Shown here: piece after piece, positions 30,592-40,579 of the stretch
Layout of the letters: every line of letters starts with the position of its first letter
How positions within the stretch are numbered: position 1 is the stretch's first letter
From: an uncultured Granulosicoccaceae bacterium
Lineage (GTDB): Bacteria > Pseudomonadota > Gammaproteobacteria > Granulosicoccales > Granulosicoccaceae
DNA: 64,000 nt
Assembly (NCBI GenBank): GCA_937957915.1
Contig: CALGNZ010000047.1
Coordinates: forward strand, 186,001 to 250,000
Reading direction: 5' to 3'
Notes under the pieces: model-generated
Databases searched by the model: none
What the model was told of the DNA's origin: nothing
Seen by the model: the letters and a program-made list of their open reading frames with translations, nothing else
Translations under genes and position numbers: made by a program

Positions 30592-30881
30592 GAGTTTGAT
30601 AAGCAGTATGGGGGAGAATTTAACAGGCAAAATCGACTGGGTAACCCTGGTAGCAAATAGTAGAAGAAATGTTTGCGAGAAGAGAATTGTTCGTTGAGCG
30701 ATGGCCGTAGCACTTGTGCTTACGCTTTGCCTCGATCGTTGTGTACACAATAACAAATGCTGGCATCGGCAGGTTGCTGACTGCGACTTGTTCCACACGT
30801 TTCGGGTGTGAACTGAACTCGCTTCTGTTGAACCTGTCTATACTAAATCAATTTTGCGTTTCAAACCGAGGAAACAAGCCA

Positions 30882-31682
30882 ATGAGAATGAGTATTCGGC
30901 CAGCACTGGTGTTGCTGTTAATGTTCGGCGTCGCTGCTTGCTCATCTGATAGCGCGACCACCATCACCCAAATCGACACAGACCAGACTGATGGTCAGGG
31001 TAATGAGACCGACGGTGAAACGTCTGAGGGCGACGGTGACTCGACCGAAAACAATGAGCAGGGGTCACCAGATGATTCGGCGCAACAAAGCGCAGATGCA
31101 ATGTATCGCGTTACCTTTAATGCAAGCTGGAGTCAGGCGACACATCCGACTAACTTCCCGGCTGACCCGCATTTCTCCGGATTGGTGGGCGCCGTGCATA
31201 GTGAGCAGGCAATTCTGTGGGAGCCCGGTCAAATTGCTACTGATGGCATTGAGTTGATGGCTGAAACCGGCGGCAAAAGTATCTTGCTGGAAGAGGTTGC
31301 GTCTGTCGTCAGTGAAGGGCGTGCGTTGAGCGAAATATCTGGTAGTGGTGTTGGTACCTCACCTGGTACAGCCGTAGTTGAATTCACTGTCACGCGTGAC
31401 AACCCGCTGGTCACTCTGGTGTCGATGGTGGCGCCGAGCCCGGACTGGTTTGTCGGTGTGCACGGTCTTAACATGCTCGACGACAGTGGTCAGTTCCGTC
31501 AGTCATTAACCGTTGATTTAGCGGTCTATGATTCCGGCACTGATAGCGGTTTGCAGTATGCATCAGGTGATCAGGATACCCAGCCACGCGAGCCAATAGC
31601 ACTGGTGAATTCAGATAGCGCTGACAGCGACCTGACTGACGGTCAGCCATTCGCGGGTCAGTTTGTATTTGAACGACTGTAA
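30882..31682 (+). CDS. Spondin-domain lipoprotein
   Basis: 266 residues from ATG 30882, preceded by GAGGAAA. The lipobox is in LVLLLMFGVAACSSD. Residues about 30-70 form an acidic, low-complexity linker (TDQTDGQGNETDGETSEGDG). The rest is a spondin_N-like domain: YRVTFNASWSQATHPTNFP, FSGLVGAVHS and VSMVAPSPDWFVGVHGLNML. Bacterial spondin-domain proteins are exported and may bind matrix or metal. It is monocistronic, with a 10-bp-stem hairpin just downstream. Confidence 0.85.
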   Translation: MRMSIRPALVLLLMFGVAACSSDSATTITQIDTDQTDGQGNETDGETSEGDGDSTENNEQGSPDDSAQQSADAMYRVTFNASWSQATHPTNFPADPHFSGLVGAVHSEQAILWEPGQIATDGIELMAETGGKSILLEEVASVVSEGRALSEISGSGVGTSPGTAVVEFTVTRDNPLVTLVSMVAPSPDWFVGVHGLNMLDDSGQFRQSLTVDLAVYDSGTDSGLQYASGDQDTQPREPIALVNSDSADSDLTDGQPFAGQFVFERL

Positions 31683-31702
31683 GTATGTGTAGTGGTGTCG
31701 CT

Positions 31703-31737
31703 GCCTGACCCGACTCTCTTCATTTATCGGGTCAGGC
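31703..31737. other. 10-bp perfect hairpin between convergent genes
   Basis: GCCTGACCCG (31703-31712) pairs with CGGGTCAGGC (31728-31737) around a 15-base loop, in the 68 bases between the stops of the spondin gene and glpK. No T-run follows on either strand. It could act as a bidirectional transcript-end stabiliser. Confidence 0.5.
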
Positions 31738-31750
31738 ATCCAGTTGTAAA

Positions 31751-33247
31751 TCAGCCAGCAGGCAACTGGCTTTTTACACCATCGATAGCTCTTGCCCAGC
31801 CTGCCAGTAGATCATCTCGTTCGGTGGCCTGCAACGTGGGTTGAAATTCCCGGTCGAGTTGCCAGTTGGCGATTAAATCATCGTGATTTTTGTAGTACCC
31901 GCAGTGCAAGCCTGCGAGGTAGGCTGCACCCAGCGCTGTGGTTTCAGTTTGTACCGGTCGCTGTACCGGAATGTTCAGTACATTAGCTAAAAATTGACAG
32001 AGCCAGTCATTGCGCACCATACCGCCATCGACCCTGACGGTTGTCGGTGTAACACCGTCTTCAGCCATCGCATTAAACAGATCGTTTGTTTGAAATGCCA
32101 CAGATTCCAGTGTGGCACGAACAATATGGCTGACCCCGCTATCGCGTGTCAGGCCAAATAAAGCGCCGCGTGCATCAGGATTCCAGTGCGGTGCGCCGAG
32201 CCCGGTGAAGGCAGGTACCAGATAGACTCCGTCATTGCCTTTCATCTCACTGGCAATCTGTTGTGTTTCTTCCGCTGATTTAATAACACCGAGTCCGTCG
32301 CGTAACCACTGCACGGCAGCACCGGCGACAAAGATAGATCCTTCGATAGCATAGGTTGGTTTGCCGTTGAGCTGGTAGGCTGTAGTCGTCAGTAACTTAT
32401 TGTCTGACGAGAGTGCTTCACCACCCGTGTTTAATAGTACAAAGCATCCGGTGCCGTAGGTGCTTTTAATCATTCCAGGTTCCAGGCAGACCTGTCCGAA
32501 AGTGGCTGCCTGCTGATCACCGGCAACCCCGCAAATGGGCACGGACGCGCCAAGTTCTTTTTCACTGGTAACGCCAAAATCATCACTGCTGTCTTTGACC
32601 GACGGCAACATTGATTTTGGAATATTTAAAATTTTAAGGAGCTCTTCATCCCATTCGCGAGTATGGATATTGTAGATAAGCGTACGCGATGCATTGGTAG
32701 CATCGGTGGCGAATACCTTGCCTTCTGTTAATCGCCAGATTAAAAATGTATCCATGGTTCCGAACAGCAAATCGCCGTCTTCGGCTTTGCGCCGGGCGCC
32801 GTCGACGTTGTCGAGTAGCCAGCTTATTTTGGTACCGGAGAAATACGGGTCGAGCAACAGGCCGGTTTTTGCAGTGAAGGTCTGTTCGTAGCCCGCGTTC
32901 TTTAGTTCCGTGCAGCGCTGTGCTGTGCGCCTGTCCTGCCACACAATGGCATGGTGAATCGGAGTGCCGGTTTGTCTGTCCCAGACAACCGTGGTTTCTC
33001 GTTGATTGGTAATACCGGCAGCTACCAGGGTGGCGCTCTTGTCGTCAGCCGCCCTGATCGCGTCTTTGCATACTTCGATCGTGGTTTGCCAGATCTCTTC
33101 GGCGTCGTGCTCAACCCAACCCGGCTGGGGGAAATGCTGGGTAAATTCCTTTTGTGCGGTATGGACCGACTGCCCGTCCTTTGCAAACAACATGGCCCGT
33201 GAGCTGGTAGTGCCTTGATCGATACTGAGAAGCAGTTGTTCCGCCAT
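31751..33247 (-). CDS. glpK: Glycerol kinase
   Basis: A 498-residue FGGY kinase forming glycerol 3-phosphate. The N-terminus has [20 protein letters not shown], and later blocks include [45 protein letters not shown] and [13 protein letters not shown]. The length and sequence are fully standard. No glpF, glpD or glpR is adjacent. An aquaporin gene (aqpZ) lies far away in the window but is of the water-channel class. Confidence 0.98.
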   Translation of the reverse strand: MAEQLLLSIDQGTTSSRAMLFAKDGQSVHTAQKEFTQHFPQPGWVEHDAEEIWQTTIEVCKDAIRAADDKSATLVAAGITNQRETTVVWDRQTGTPIHHAIVWQDRRTAQRCTELKNAGYEQTFTAKTGLLLDPYFSGTKISWLLDNVDGARRKAEDGDLLFGTMDTFLIWRLTEGKVFATDATNASRTLIYNIHTREWDEELLKILNIPKSMLPSVKDSSDDFGVTSEKELGASVPICGVAGDQQAATFGQVCLEPGMIKSTYGTGCFVLLNTGGEALSSDNKLLTTTAYQLNGKPTYAIEGSIFVAGAAVQWLRDGLGVIKSAEETQQIASEMKGNDGVYLVPAFTGLGAPHWNPDARGALFGLTRDSGVSHIVRATLESVAFQTNDLFNAMAEDGVTPTTVRVDGGMVRNDWLCQFLANVLNIPVQRPVQTETTALGAAYLAGLHCGYYKNHDDLIANWQLDREFQPTLQATERDDLLAGWARAIDGVKSQLPAG

Positions 33248-33696
33248 AAGTGAGATTGCCCAATGTGTGATGTTTGTTGTCCGTCAATGTAACGTGAACT
33301 GGCTCTGGATGCCAAGCCAACAGGTCAGTGTTCAGGGGGCCTAAAGCCCTAAAGTATGCGGTGCCCGGAGAGAATTGCTGAGGTGTTACAGCGAAAGTCT
33401 GCCGGCCTGATCTGCACCGGTTGACTGGCAGGTGTGTCGGCTTGTGGGGGGTGGCACGCACGGGTAGTTGCGCTGTCAGAGTTGTCTGCACATCGGTTGC
33501 AGCAGCCATTGAAGAAGCCTGTAGCGATCGATATATTTAGGCGTCGAGTGTTTTACTGTGAGCGTACGCCACCTGGGCAAAGAGCGAATCCACGGCATGG
33601 GAGTGTGGCTGGCAACGTTGTTAAGTTGCCATCAGGCATTGCGCTGGCAAAACCTCGATTCGTATTGTTGCAATCGCTGACCGGAACTATCACCTG
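33248..33696. other. Intergenic region between glpK and the second HtrA gene
   Basis: About 450 bases separating divergent genes. Short open frames exist but show no family resemblance and no ribosome binding site. Nothing beyond presumed promoters was recognised. Confidence 0.5.
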
Positions 33697-35052
33697 ATGA
33701 AATCACTGCTGTCACAAGGCCTGCTGTTACTGACGATTCTGTTGCTCGCGATAGCTCGTGCAAATGCGACCGGACTGCCTGCCAGTGTCGATGGCGAGCC
33801 CTTGCCCAGCCTGGCGCCGATGCTTGAACGTACAACTGCTGCGGTGGTGAATATCGCCACTCGTGGCTCTGTACCGGTGCAATCCAACCCGCTTTTTGAA
33901 GACCCCTTTTTTCGCCACTTCTTTGATCTGCCACAACGCTCGCAGCGCAAACAAACACAGAGCCTGGGTTCCGGGGTCATAGTCGATGCCGAAGCCGGGC
34001 TGGTCATCACCAACCATCATGTGATTGATAACGCCAATGAAATCTTGGTCACGCTTACAGATGGGCGCGAGCTTGACGCTGAAATTATCGGTCAGGATCC
34101 CGAGGCCGACGTGGCGGTGATCAGTATCGACGCTGACAACCTGACCGAGCTCAGCTGGGCCGATTCCGATAAATTGCGTGTCGGTGATTTTGTCGTCGCC
34201 ATTGGTAACCCGTTTGGTCTCGGTCAGACAGTGACATCCGGCATTGTGTCGGCACTGGGTCGAAGCGGACTGGGTATTGAAGAGATTGAAGATTTCATTC
34301 AAACCGATGCATCGATTAACCCGGGTAACTCAGGGGGGGCACTGGTTAACTTACGTGGTGAACTGGTTGGTATCAATACCGCAATTGTGGGTCCCTCAGG
34401 CGGCAATGTAGGTATAGGCTTCGCGATACCGTCGAATATGGCGCGCAGCCTGATGCAACAACTGGTCGATGCCGGCGAGGTGCGGCGCGGCAAGCTGGGT
34501 ATAGCGCTGCAGGAACTCACTGAAGATCTGCAGGATGTATTCGGGGTGAAGTACGGGGTTGTCATCGCTGCTGTTGAAAAAGATAGCTCGGCTGAACTGG
34601 CGGGGTTAAAAAGTGCTGATGTCATCACCCAGATTGACGGGCGGCGTGTGCGGCGCATAAGCGACCTGCGCAACACAATCGGACTGCTGCAGGTTGGTGC
34701 CGAAGTAAAAATTCGCTTTTATCGCGACCGTGAGCTCTATGAAACCAGCATTCGAGTTGGCGAATCGGAAGACTCAACCGTACGCGGAGAGGAGCTGGCC
34801 GATCAATTAAGCGGAGCCGTATTCGAGAATGCTGTTACCGCTCGTGGACAGCGACACGTTCGCATCGCTGAAGTGGAGTCTGGCAGTCTGATGGCAGAGT
34901 ATGGATTTCGTAGCGGTGACATCGTTCTCTCAGCCAACAGGCTGAGTGTGAAGTCAGTGAAAGATCTGATCAGTGCAGTTGCCACCAGAGGTGCTTCAAC
35001 CCTGCTCAATATTCAGCGTGGAGCCTACACCCAGTTCGTGTTGGTTGAGTAA
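33697..35052 (+). CDS. Second Do-family serine protease (DegQ-like)
   Basis: 451 residues. A signal peptide (LLSQGLLLLTILLLAIARANA) is followed by a protease domain. The triad is His in ITNHHVIDN (about residue 108), Asp in EADVAVISID (about 138) and Ser in NPGNSGGALVN (about 212). Two PDZ domains occupy roughly 255-345 and 360-450. The length and the segment IAIGNPFGLGQTVTSGIVSA match DegQ. It is shorter than the paralogue at 27312 and stands alone, without the regulator genes. Confidence 0.92.
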   Translation: MKSLLSQGLLLLTILLLAIARANATGLPASVDGEPLPSLAPMLERTTAAVVNIATRGSVPVQSNPLFEDPFFRHFFDLPQRSQRKQTQSLGSGVIVDAEAGLVITNHHVIDNANEILVTLTDGRELDAEIIGQDPEADVAVISIDADNLTELSWADSDKLRVGDFVVAIGNPFGLGQTVTSGIVSALGRSGLGIEEIEDFIQTDASINPGNSGGALVNLRGELVGINTAIVGPSGGNVGIGFAIPSNMARSLMQQLVDAGEVRRGKLGIALQELTEDLQDVFGVKYGVVIAAVEKDSSAELAGLKSADVITQIDGRRVRRISDLRNTIGLLQVGAEVKIRFYRDRELYETSIRVGESEDSTVRGEELADQLSGAVFENAVTARGQRHVRIAEVESGSLMAEYGFRSGDIVLSANRLSVKSVKDLISAVATRGASTLLNIQRGAYTQFVLVE

Positions 35053-35076
35053 TACCGCGTCGTGACAAGAGCCCGC

Positions 35077-35667
35077 TCAGTTTGCAGCCGGTGAGTGACC
35101 ATCGGTGTTTTTTTCCACCCAGCGCTGGCTGTTGTCGGTCAGTGTTTCTTTTTTCCAGAATGGTGCTCGAGACTTAAGTGCCTCCATCAGAAAGCGGCAG
35201 GCATCGAAGGCGGCAGCGCGATGAGCGGACCAGCAAACGACCAGCACTATCGGATCACCAGGGGTTATGTCGCCAACCCGATGTACGATCAATGACTGCA
35301 GCAATGGCCATTGCTGTTGCGCATCGTCGATAATCGCCTGCAACTGTGATTCGGTCATACCCGGATAGTGTTCCAGTGTCATGGCCTGAACATCATCGTT
35401 TTCATTGAAGTCACGCATTGTGCCGACAAAACTGGCCGTTGCGCCAAACTCGCCACTGGTTAATCTGCTTTCCTGAAACTGCTGTGTTAGCTGCCACGGA
35501 TCAAACGGGCCTGGCCTGATCTGAACGTTGTCGGTGGGCTCAGGGACGGTGTTTTTGTCGGCGGCAGGGCTGTTGCTGTCCGCGTTGTCGATTGCCACCC
35601 GGGTTTGTGCCAGCGATGGATCATTACGCTTTTTTGCAAGTGAACGGCTGACGGGTCCACGGTTCAT
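35077..35667 (-). CDS. moaE: Molybdopterin synthase catalytic subunit, with N-terminal extension
   Basis: 196 residues. The C-terminal 145 are a normal MoaE: ATASFVGTMRDFN, MTLEHYPGMTESQLQAI, CWSAHRAAAFDACRFLMEAL and KSRAPFWKKETL, including the catalytic Lys. About 50 extra residues at the N-terminus are polar and low in complexity. The ATG at 35667 has an excellent GGAGG signal formed by the last codons of moaD, so the extension is probably translated. MoaE transfers sulfur from MoaD to precursor Z to make molybdopterin. Confidence 0.93.
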   Translation of the reverse strand: MNRGPVSRSLAKKRNDPSLAQTRVAIDNADSNSPAADKNTVPEPTDNVQIRPGPFDPWQLTQQFQESRLTSGEFGATASFVGTMRDFNENDDVQAMTLEHYPGMTESQLQAIIDDAQQQWPLLQSLIVHRVGDITPGDPIVLVVCWSAHRAAAFDACRFLMEALKSRAPFWKKETLTDNSQRWVEKNTDGHSPAAN

Positions 35668-35670
35668 GAT

Positions 35671-35904
35671 TTATCCTCCGGTCACCGGTGGAAAGAACGC
35701 CACCTCGTCGCCGTCAGCTACCGGATGCGTCAAGCCGGCATGGGTTTGATTGACAGCGCACACCGTGTTCTCCGGCATTGGCAAATCCCCTGCGGCGATT
35801 TGCCAGACGTCGGCTACAGTTGACGCTTGTGAACTGTCGATATCCAGCTCACTTTGGTTGAGAGTTTCGCGCATACTGGCGAAAAATTTCACTTTGACGG
35901 TCAT
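35671..35904 (-). CDS. moaD: Molybdopterin synthase sulfur carrier subunit
   Basis: A 77-residue ubiquitin-like protein ending FFPPVTGG. The terminal Gly-Gly is thiocarboxylated by MoeB. The start [15 protein letters not shown] is typical. The stop is 3 bases from the moaE start. The gene is divergent from moaC across 72 bases. Confidence 0.94.
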   Translation of the reverse strand: MTVKVKFFASMRETLNQSELDIDSSQASTVADVWQIAAGDLPMPENTVCAVNQTHAGLTHPVADGDEVAFFPPVTGG

Positions 35905-35976
35905 GGGTGCATTATGCCTTGCGCTCGGGACGGTGCAATCACCGGGGCCACATTTAATTGTTATCGGGAACGACTC

Positions 35977-36456
35977 ATGTCAGATCTTACTCACTTTAAC
36001 CAGCATGGTGATGCACACATGGTCGATGTTGGTGACAAGCAGGTGACCCACCGTGTTGCCGTCGCAGCCGGCCATATCAGTATGAAGAGCGACACTCTGG
36101 CAATGATAATCAAAGGAGATCATCGAAAGGGAGATGTGCTCGGCATCGCCCGCATTGCCGGAATCATGGCCAGCAAGCGTACCAGTGACCTGATCCCGCT
36201 GTGTCATCCGATCGGGCTGACGCACGTTGAAGTCAATTTCGATATTGATGAGTCATCCGGTAGTGTCGCCTGTCAGGCCCGAACCGAAACGCGCTCCCAA
36301 ACCGGGGTCGAAATGGAGGCGTTGACCGCCGTACAGGTCGCGTTGCTGACCATTTATGATATGTGCAAGGCCATCGATCGGGGTATGGAAATGAGCGGAA
36401 TCCGGCTGCTCGAGAAATCTGGTGGCAAATCCGGTGACTGGAAAGCAGTAAATTAA
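35977..36456 (+). CDS. moaC: Cyclic pyranopterin monophosphate synthase
   Basis: 159 residues from ATG 35977. An upstream in-frame start at 35854 would overlap moaD and adds nothing conserved. Family blocks are [53 protein letters not shown] and [19 protein letters not shown] with the closing MCKAIDRGM. It forms cPMP in molybdenum cofactor synthesis. moaA and moaB are not in the window. Confidence 0.96.
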   Translation: MSDLTHFNQHGDAHMVDVGDKQVTHRVAVAAGHISMKSDTLAMIIKGDHRKGDVLGIARIAGIMASKRTSDLIPLCHPIGLTHVEVNFDIDESSGSVACQARTETRSQTGVEMEALTAVQVALLTIYDMCKAIDRGMEMSGIRLLEKSGGKSGDWKAVN

Positions 36457-36586
36457 GTAAACACTGCGAGTTTGATGTTTCCACCGGAGTCAAGCTGATG
36501 CACAATAGCGTGGGTTACAAATGATCCACATTCACGCACATTTGGCGACGCCGCACCGCAACGGCGTTGTCACTTTTACAGGTTAG

Positions 36587-39325
36587 ATGAAACTGATTAC
36601 ACGCTTGCTGTTAGGACTGATTGCCGTGGTGGCGACCCTGTTCATTGCAGCGGCGTTTATTGTCAGCACAATCGACCCTGCGCAACATAAAGATCGTATC
36701 CAGCAATTTGTGTTTGATCAGACCGGTCGCACGCTGGAAATTCGTGGTCGCGTCGAGGCGCAGTTATTCCCGTGGGCCGGATTTTCCCTGCGAGATGTCA
36801 CCCTGTCTGGTGCGGAAGGCTTCTTCACAGAAAATTTCGCACAGATCAGACAGGTCGATGCGCGTCTGCGCTTCCTGCCACTGATTGTGGGTAGCGTCAG
36901 TATAAGACATGTCCATTTGCAGGGGCTTGAACTCGACCTGCAGCGCAATCTTGAGGGTCGAACAAACTGGGATGACCTGATGTCCAATACATCGGTTGTC
37001 ACCACCGATGTATCAAACGACGATGTTCTGCAGGAGATCGAGGCTGGTACGCCGGTCGTAGCAGCGCTGTCGGTCGGTCAACTTGTTGTGTCAGACAGTA
37101 TCGTTCACTGGCGCGACGAAATGGCTGACAAAAAATTCCTCCTGTCTGATTTTCGCTTATCAGCCGGCGAGGTTACATTGACCGAGCCCTTTCGTTTTGA
37201 CACCGGCTTTGTGGTTAACGGGGTGGCCGGGTTCCCCATCACACAATTGAGCGCGTCTGGCCTGGCAGGCATCGATCTGGCCGAGAATATCTACCGTGTC
37301 GATTCGTTTCAGGTGGACTCGGTGCTTACCTTCGCCAGCAACGATAGCCCGGCAGACGCTAGTTCAATTGAAACGGAGGCTGGTAAGTCCCCTGAACAGG
37401 AGATCGCTGATCCGAAACTCACAGCGCGATACACTGGATCGGTGGTCGCTGACCTGAGCGCGCAGCGTGTGGATTTTTCCCCGTTGACGCTGGCTGTAGA
37501 GGGTGTTGTTCTCAGTGGCGAGCTGCACATGACAGATTTGCTGCAAAACCCGGGTGTATTCGGGCACATTGCCAGTGATGCCAGTGACGTTGCTACCCTG
37601 CTGGAAACGCGGGGTGTTGTGTTGCCCGACACCTTTGATCGAACGCTGTTGCAAGACTTCAAACTGTCAGCAAATTTTCAGCGCGCTGACGAAAACTTTC
37701 TGATCAGCGATGTCAGTTTAGGCAATCAGCACGCGGCGTTAACCGGTAATTTTCAGATTGCCAACTTCCAGCGTGCGCCAGTGTTAACCGGAACGATCAC
37801 CAGCAATAACATCAACCCCGCTCTGTGGGCCGACGCAATCGGATATACCCCGTTCGACAAGACGGCGCTGACCAAGGCCCATATCAGTGCAGACGTTCGT
37901 CAGTCAGGTCAGTTACTGGTACTCAATGACATTGCGTTAAAACTGGATGACAGTACGGTCAGCGGTGATATCGAGTTGGTAAAAACCGACGATGGCCAGT
38001 ATCCGGTGCGCTTTGAGCTACAGGCAGACAGCCTTAATTTTGATCGGTATTTTCGCGGTGGCATTGATATCGATGGGCTGGCGGCTTTAGCTGATCGTGC
38101 TGATCTGGATCTGCCGGTAGAGACGATTCGTGCATTGGATATACAGGGAAAGCTGACGGCTGCACAACTGCAATGGTCAGGGATGCAGTTCACCGAAGTG
38201 GCTTTGCCGATACGCGTTGCTGAAGGGCGGGTCGAGGGGCTGGAAATCAAGGCGACAACCTATAAGGGTACATTGTTCACTTCTACGGTTCTTGATGTGA
38301 CACCCGATGAACCCCTGTTAACTGCAACAGTAAGTCTTAATGCCGTAGATCTGAACCCAATGTTGGATGCCGCATTGCAGGGCGAGGCTGCCTTGTCCGG
38401 TACCGGTATTGTTAACGTCGACTTGTTAAGTCGTGGCAGCACAGTGGCCGAAATGGCTGATCGCGCAGGTGGCGCTTTAAATGTACGAATCACCGATGGC
38501 GCTATTGATAACGTTAATCTCGCTCATGAATGGGTTACCTTGTTATCTGCCTACCTGTTGCCGGAAACTAATGATCAGACCGTCGTTGAAGCTGAACCTG
38601 GACAGTCATCAGAGCGTAATGCGGCGTCTGGGGCGTCGCCCGGTTCAACTGCCTTAACCGCTAATCAAAAAACCCTTATCAATGAGTTGAGTATGTCGTG
38701 GGAGCTTGCTGATGGTCGTCTGTACAGTAACGATCTGGATTTGCGTTCTGTCGGTATGAACCTGTCAGGGCAGGGCAGTATTGCTCTTGCAGAGCAGTCC
38801 ATTGATTATCTGTTGCAGGTGGCTTTTACAGAAGACGCGGTCGATGCAGCGGCCGATACCATCGATTCTGTATTAGCGCCAACACATAACCGAATGGTCG
38901 GTATGACAGTGCCCCTGGTTATTCGCGGGTCGGTAAAACCATTGCTAATTGACTTTATTGCTCGCCTCAATGAGTCACTGCAGGCGGAGTTGCAAAAGCC
39001 GGATATCTTCGGGTCGACGATCTCTGATTCAGAAACCACGGGTGCCGACGTCAGCACTGACACACCACTCGATATCGCCGTAGTGAAGGATCGACTGCTG
39101 CAACATAATGCAGAGGCTGAGACCGCGCTGAATGCGCGTCTGGAAGCGGTGCGTGATGCAGAGCAACAGCAGCAAAACCGGGTAACGCCGGTAGAAGAAG
39201 ATGTAGAGGCGTCGAATAGCATCAATGAACAGATTCAGCGCGAAACAGATGAGCTAAAAAACCGCCTGCAAAATAACCTGCAGAAAGATCTACAAAGAAA
39301 ACTCTCCAATCTCACTGAAGATTAG
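36587..39325 (+). CDS. AsmA family protein
   Basis: A 912-residue envelope protein. A single N-terminal membrane helix (LLGLIAVVATLFIAAAFIVS) is followed by the AsmA start FDQTGRTLEIRGRVEAQLFP and WAGFSLRDVTLSGAEGF. The C-terminal AsmA region includes LSMSWELADGRLYSNDLDLR and LSGQGSIALAEQSIDYLLQV. AsmA-type proteins bridge the periplasm and are linked to phospholipid transport and outer-membrane assembly. The last 90 or so residues are a Gln/Glu-rich predicted coiled coil. It is followed 16 bases later by mutY, as often seen in gammaproteobacteria. Confidence 0.92.
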   Translation: MKLITRLLLGLIAVVATLFIAAAFIVSTIDPAQHKDRIQQFVFDQTGRTLEIRGRVEAQLFPWAGFSLRDVTLSGAEGFFTENFAQIRQVDARLRFLPLIVGSVSIRHVHLQGLELDLQRNLEGRTNWDDLMSNTSVVTTDVSNDDVLQEIEAGTPVVAALSVGQLVVSDSIVHWRDEMADKKFLLSDFRLSAGEVTLTEPFRFDTGFVVNGVAGFPITQLSASGLAGIDLAENIYRVDSFQVDSVLTFASNDSPADASSIETEAGKSPEQEIADPKLTARYTGSVVADLSAQRVDFSPLTLAVEGVVLSGELHMTDLLQNPGVFGHIASDASDVATLLETRGVVLPDTFDRTLLQDFKLSANFQRADENFLISDVSLGNQHAALTGNFQIANFQRAPVLTGTITSNNINPALWADAIGYTPFDKTALTKAHISADVRQSGQLLVLNDIALKLDDSTVSGDIELVKTDDGQYPVRFELQADSLNFDRYFRGGIDIDGLAALADRADLDLPVETIRALDIQGKLTAAQLQWSGMQFTEVALPIRVAEGRVEGLEIKATTYKGTLFTSTVLDVTPDEPLLTATVSLNAVDLNPMLDAALQGEAALSGTGIVNVDLLSRGSTVAEMADRAGGALNVRITDGAIDNVNLAHEWVTLLSAYLLPETNDQTVVEAEPGQSSERNAASGASPGSTALTANQKTLINELSMSWELADGRLYSNDLDLRSVGMNLSGQGSIALAEQSIDYLLQVAFTEDAVDAAADTIDSVLAPTHNRMVGMTVPLVIRGSVKPLLIDFIARLNESLQAELQKPDIFGSTISDSETTGADVSTDTPLDIAVVKDRLLQHNAEAETALNARLEAVRDAEQQQQNRVTPVEEDVEASNSINEQIQRETDELKNRLQNNLQKDLQRKLSNLTED

Positions 39326-39341
39326 AGCAGCAGACCTACCC

Positions 39342-40535
39342 ATGTCACCAACCGTAAAAAACCAGCCGACCCGTCGATCGCCCGCGCCTGCAAAGGAGGT
39401 GCCTGCAAAGGAGGCGCCTGCACAGATAGGGAATGCACAGATTGAAGACAATCGTGTGTTGCCTGCACTGTCTGCAGCACAGCGAAAACGATTTGCCAAA
39501 GCAGTGCTGAGCTGGTTCGATGATTTTGGTCGTAAAAATCTGCCGTGGCAGCAAGATGCATCGCCCTACCGGGTTTGGATTTCCGAGATCATGCTGCAAC
39601 AGACGCAGGTAACAACCGTTATTCCCTACTACCAGCGCTTTATGCAGTCGTTTCCGACAGTGGCCGTACTCGCAAAAGCCAGTCAGGACGATGTGCTGGA
39701 CCACTGGACAGGCCTCGGCTATTACGCCCGTGGTCGTAATCTGCACAATTCAGCTCAGGTCATTGTTGAACAATACGGTGGCGAGTTGCCAACAACAGTT
39801 GACGAACTGGAACGGTTGCCCGGCATTGGCCGATCAACCGCTGGTGCGATAGTCAGTCTTGGTGTTGGAAACTGGGCGCCCATTCTTGATGGCAACGTCA
39901 AGCGAGTGCTTTGCCGTCACTACACAGTTGATGGCTGGTACGGACAAACAGCCGTACAAAAGCAGTTATGGCAACTGTCAGAACAACTGACTCCGGCCAA
40001 CCGGGCCGGCAATTTTAATCAGGCAATGATGGATGTGGGTGCCACGGTTTGCACACGCAGTAATCCGAACTGCAGCGCCTGCCCGGTCAGTAAAACCTGC
40101 CGAGCGCTTGCCCGGGGCAAGCCCACCGACTGGCCTCATCGCAAACCGTCCAAAGAAAAGCCCAAACGACAGTGCTGGATGCTGGTCGCAATTGACAAGT
40201 CCAGCGGTGAAGTATTGCTCGAAAAAAGACCACAAACGGGTATCTGGGGCGGTCTGTGGAGTTTGCCCCAGTACGATTCAGTGGGTGAGTTGGGTGACGC
40301 TGCCAACCTGCTTGACGGTAACGTTGTACCACTCGAAAAACTCGGCCCGATCGAACACACGTTTACCCACTTTCACCTGACTATCCATCCGTTAATTGCA
40401 CGTATCAGCAGGCAGAGCCGCGATGCAATCATGGATACCGAACAGCTGGTTTGGTATAAACACGGAGATACGCCCGGTGGCTTTGCAGCGCCTGTTGCCA
40501 AATTGCTTGATAAGCTAATGCAATCGCTGGTGTAG
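39342..40535 (+). CDS. mutY: Adenine DNA glycosylase with N-terminal extension
   Basis: 397 residues. It removes adenine mispaired with 8-oxoguanine. The catalytic Glu is in WISEIMLQQTQV, the helix-hairpin-helix is LERLPGIGRSTAGAI with the Asp in ILDGNVKRVLCR, and the iron-sulfur cluster is CTRSNPNCSACPVSKTC. The C-terminal NUDIX-like domain recognises 8-oxoG (VLLEKRPQTGIWGGLWSLPQ). About 45 residues precede the usual MutY start and contain a short PAKE repeat (15-bp DNA unit at 39386-39422). yggX follows, the usual partner. Confidence 0.96.
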   Translation: MSPTVKNQPTRRSPAPAKEVPAKEAPAQIGNAQIEDNRVLPALSAAQRKRFAKAVLSWFDDFGRKNLPWQQDASPYRVWISEIMLQQTQVTTVIPYYQRFMQSFPTVAVLAKASQDDVLDHWTGLGYYARGRNLHNSAQVIVEQYGGELPTTVDELERLPGIGRSTAGAIVSLGVGNWAPILDGNVKRVLCRHYTVDGWYGQTAVQKQLWQLSEQLTPANRAGNFNQAMMDVGATVCTRSNPNCSACPVSKTCRALARGKPTDWPHRKPSKEKPKRQCWMLVAIDKSSGEVLLEKRPQTGIWGGLWSLPQYDSVGELGDAANLLDGNVVPLEKLGPIEHTFTHFHLTIHPLIARISRQSRDAIMDTEQLVWYKHGDTPGGFAAPVAKLLDKLMQSLV

Positions 40536-40579
40536 TGGCTTCGGTAACCTCTTAATGAATTCAAACACTTGGAAAAGTA

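Noticed and set aside
29554-30798. Longer form of the betaine-binding protein starting at 30798
   Set aside because: The added residues give no signal peptide and run through the divergent promoter region. GTG 30591 yields a normal exported protein.
33434-33697. Open frame of 87 codons between glpK and the DegQ-like gene
   Set aside because: No ribosome binding site, odd composition and no family resemblance. It ends inside the start of the protease gene.
35905-35976. Molybdenum-cofactor riboswitch upstream of moaC
   Set aside because: Only 72 bases separate the divergent moaD and moaC starts, too short for the known element, and no matching fold was seen.
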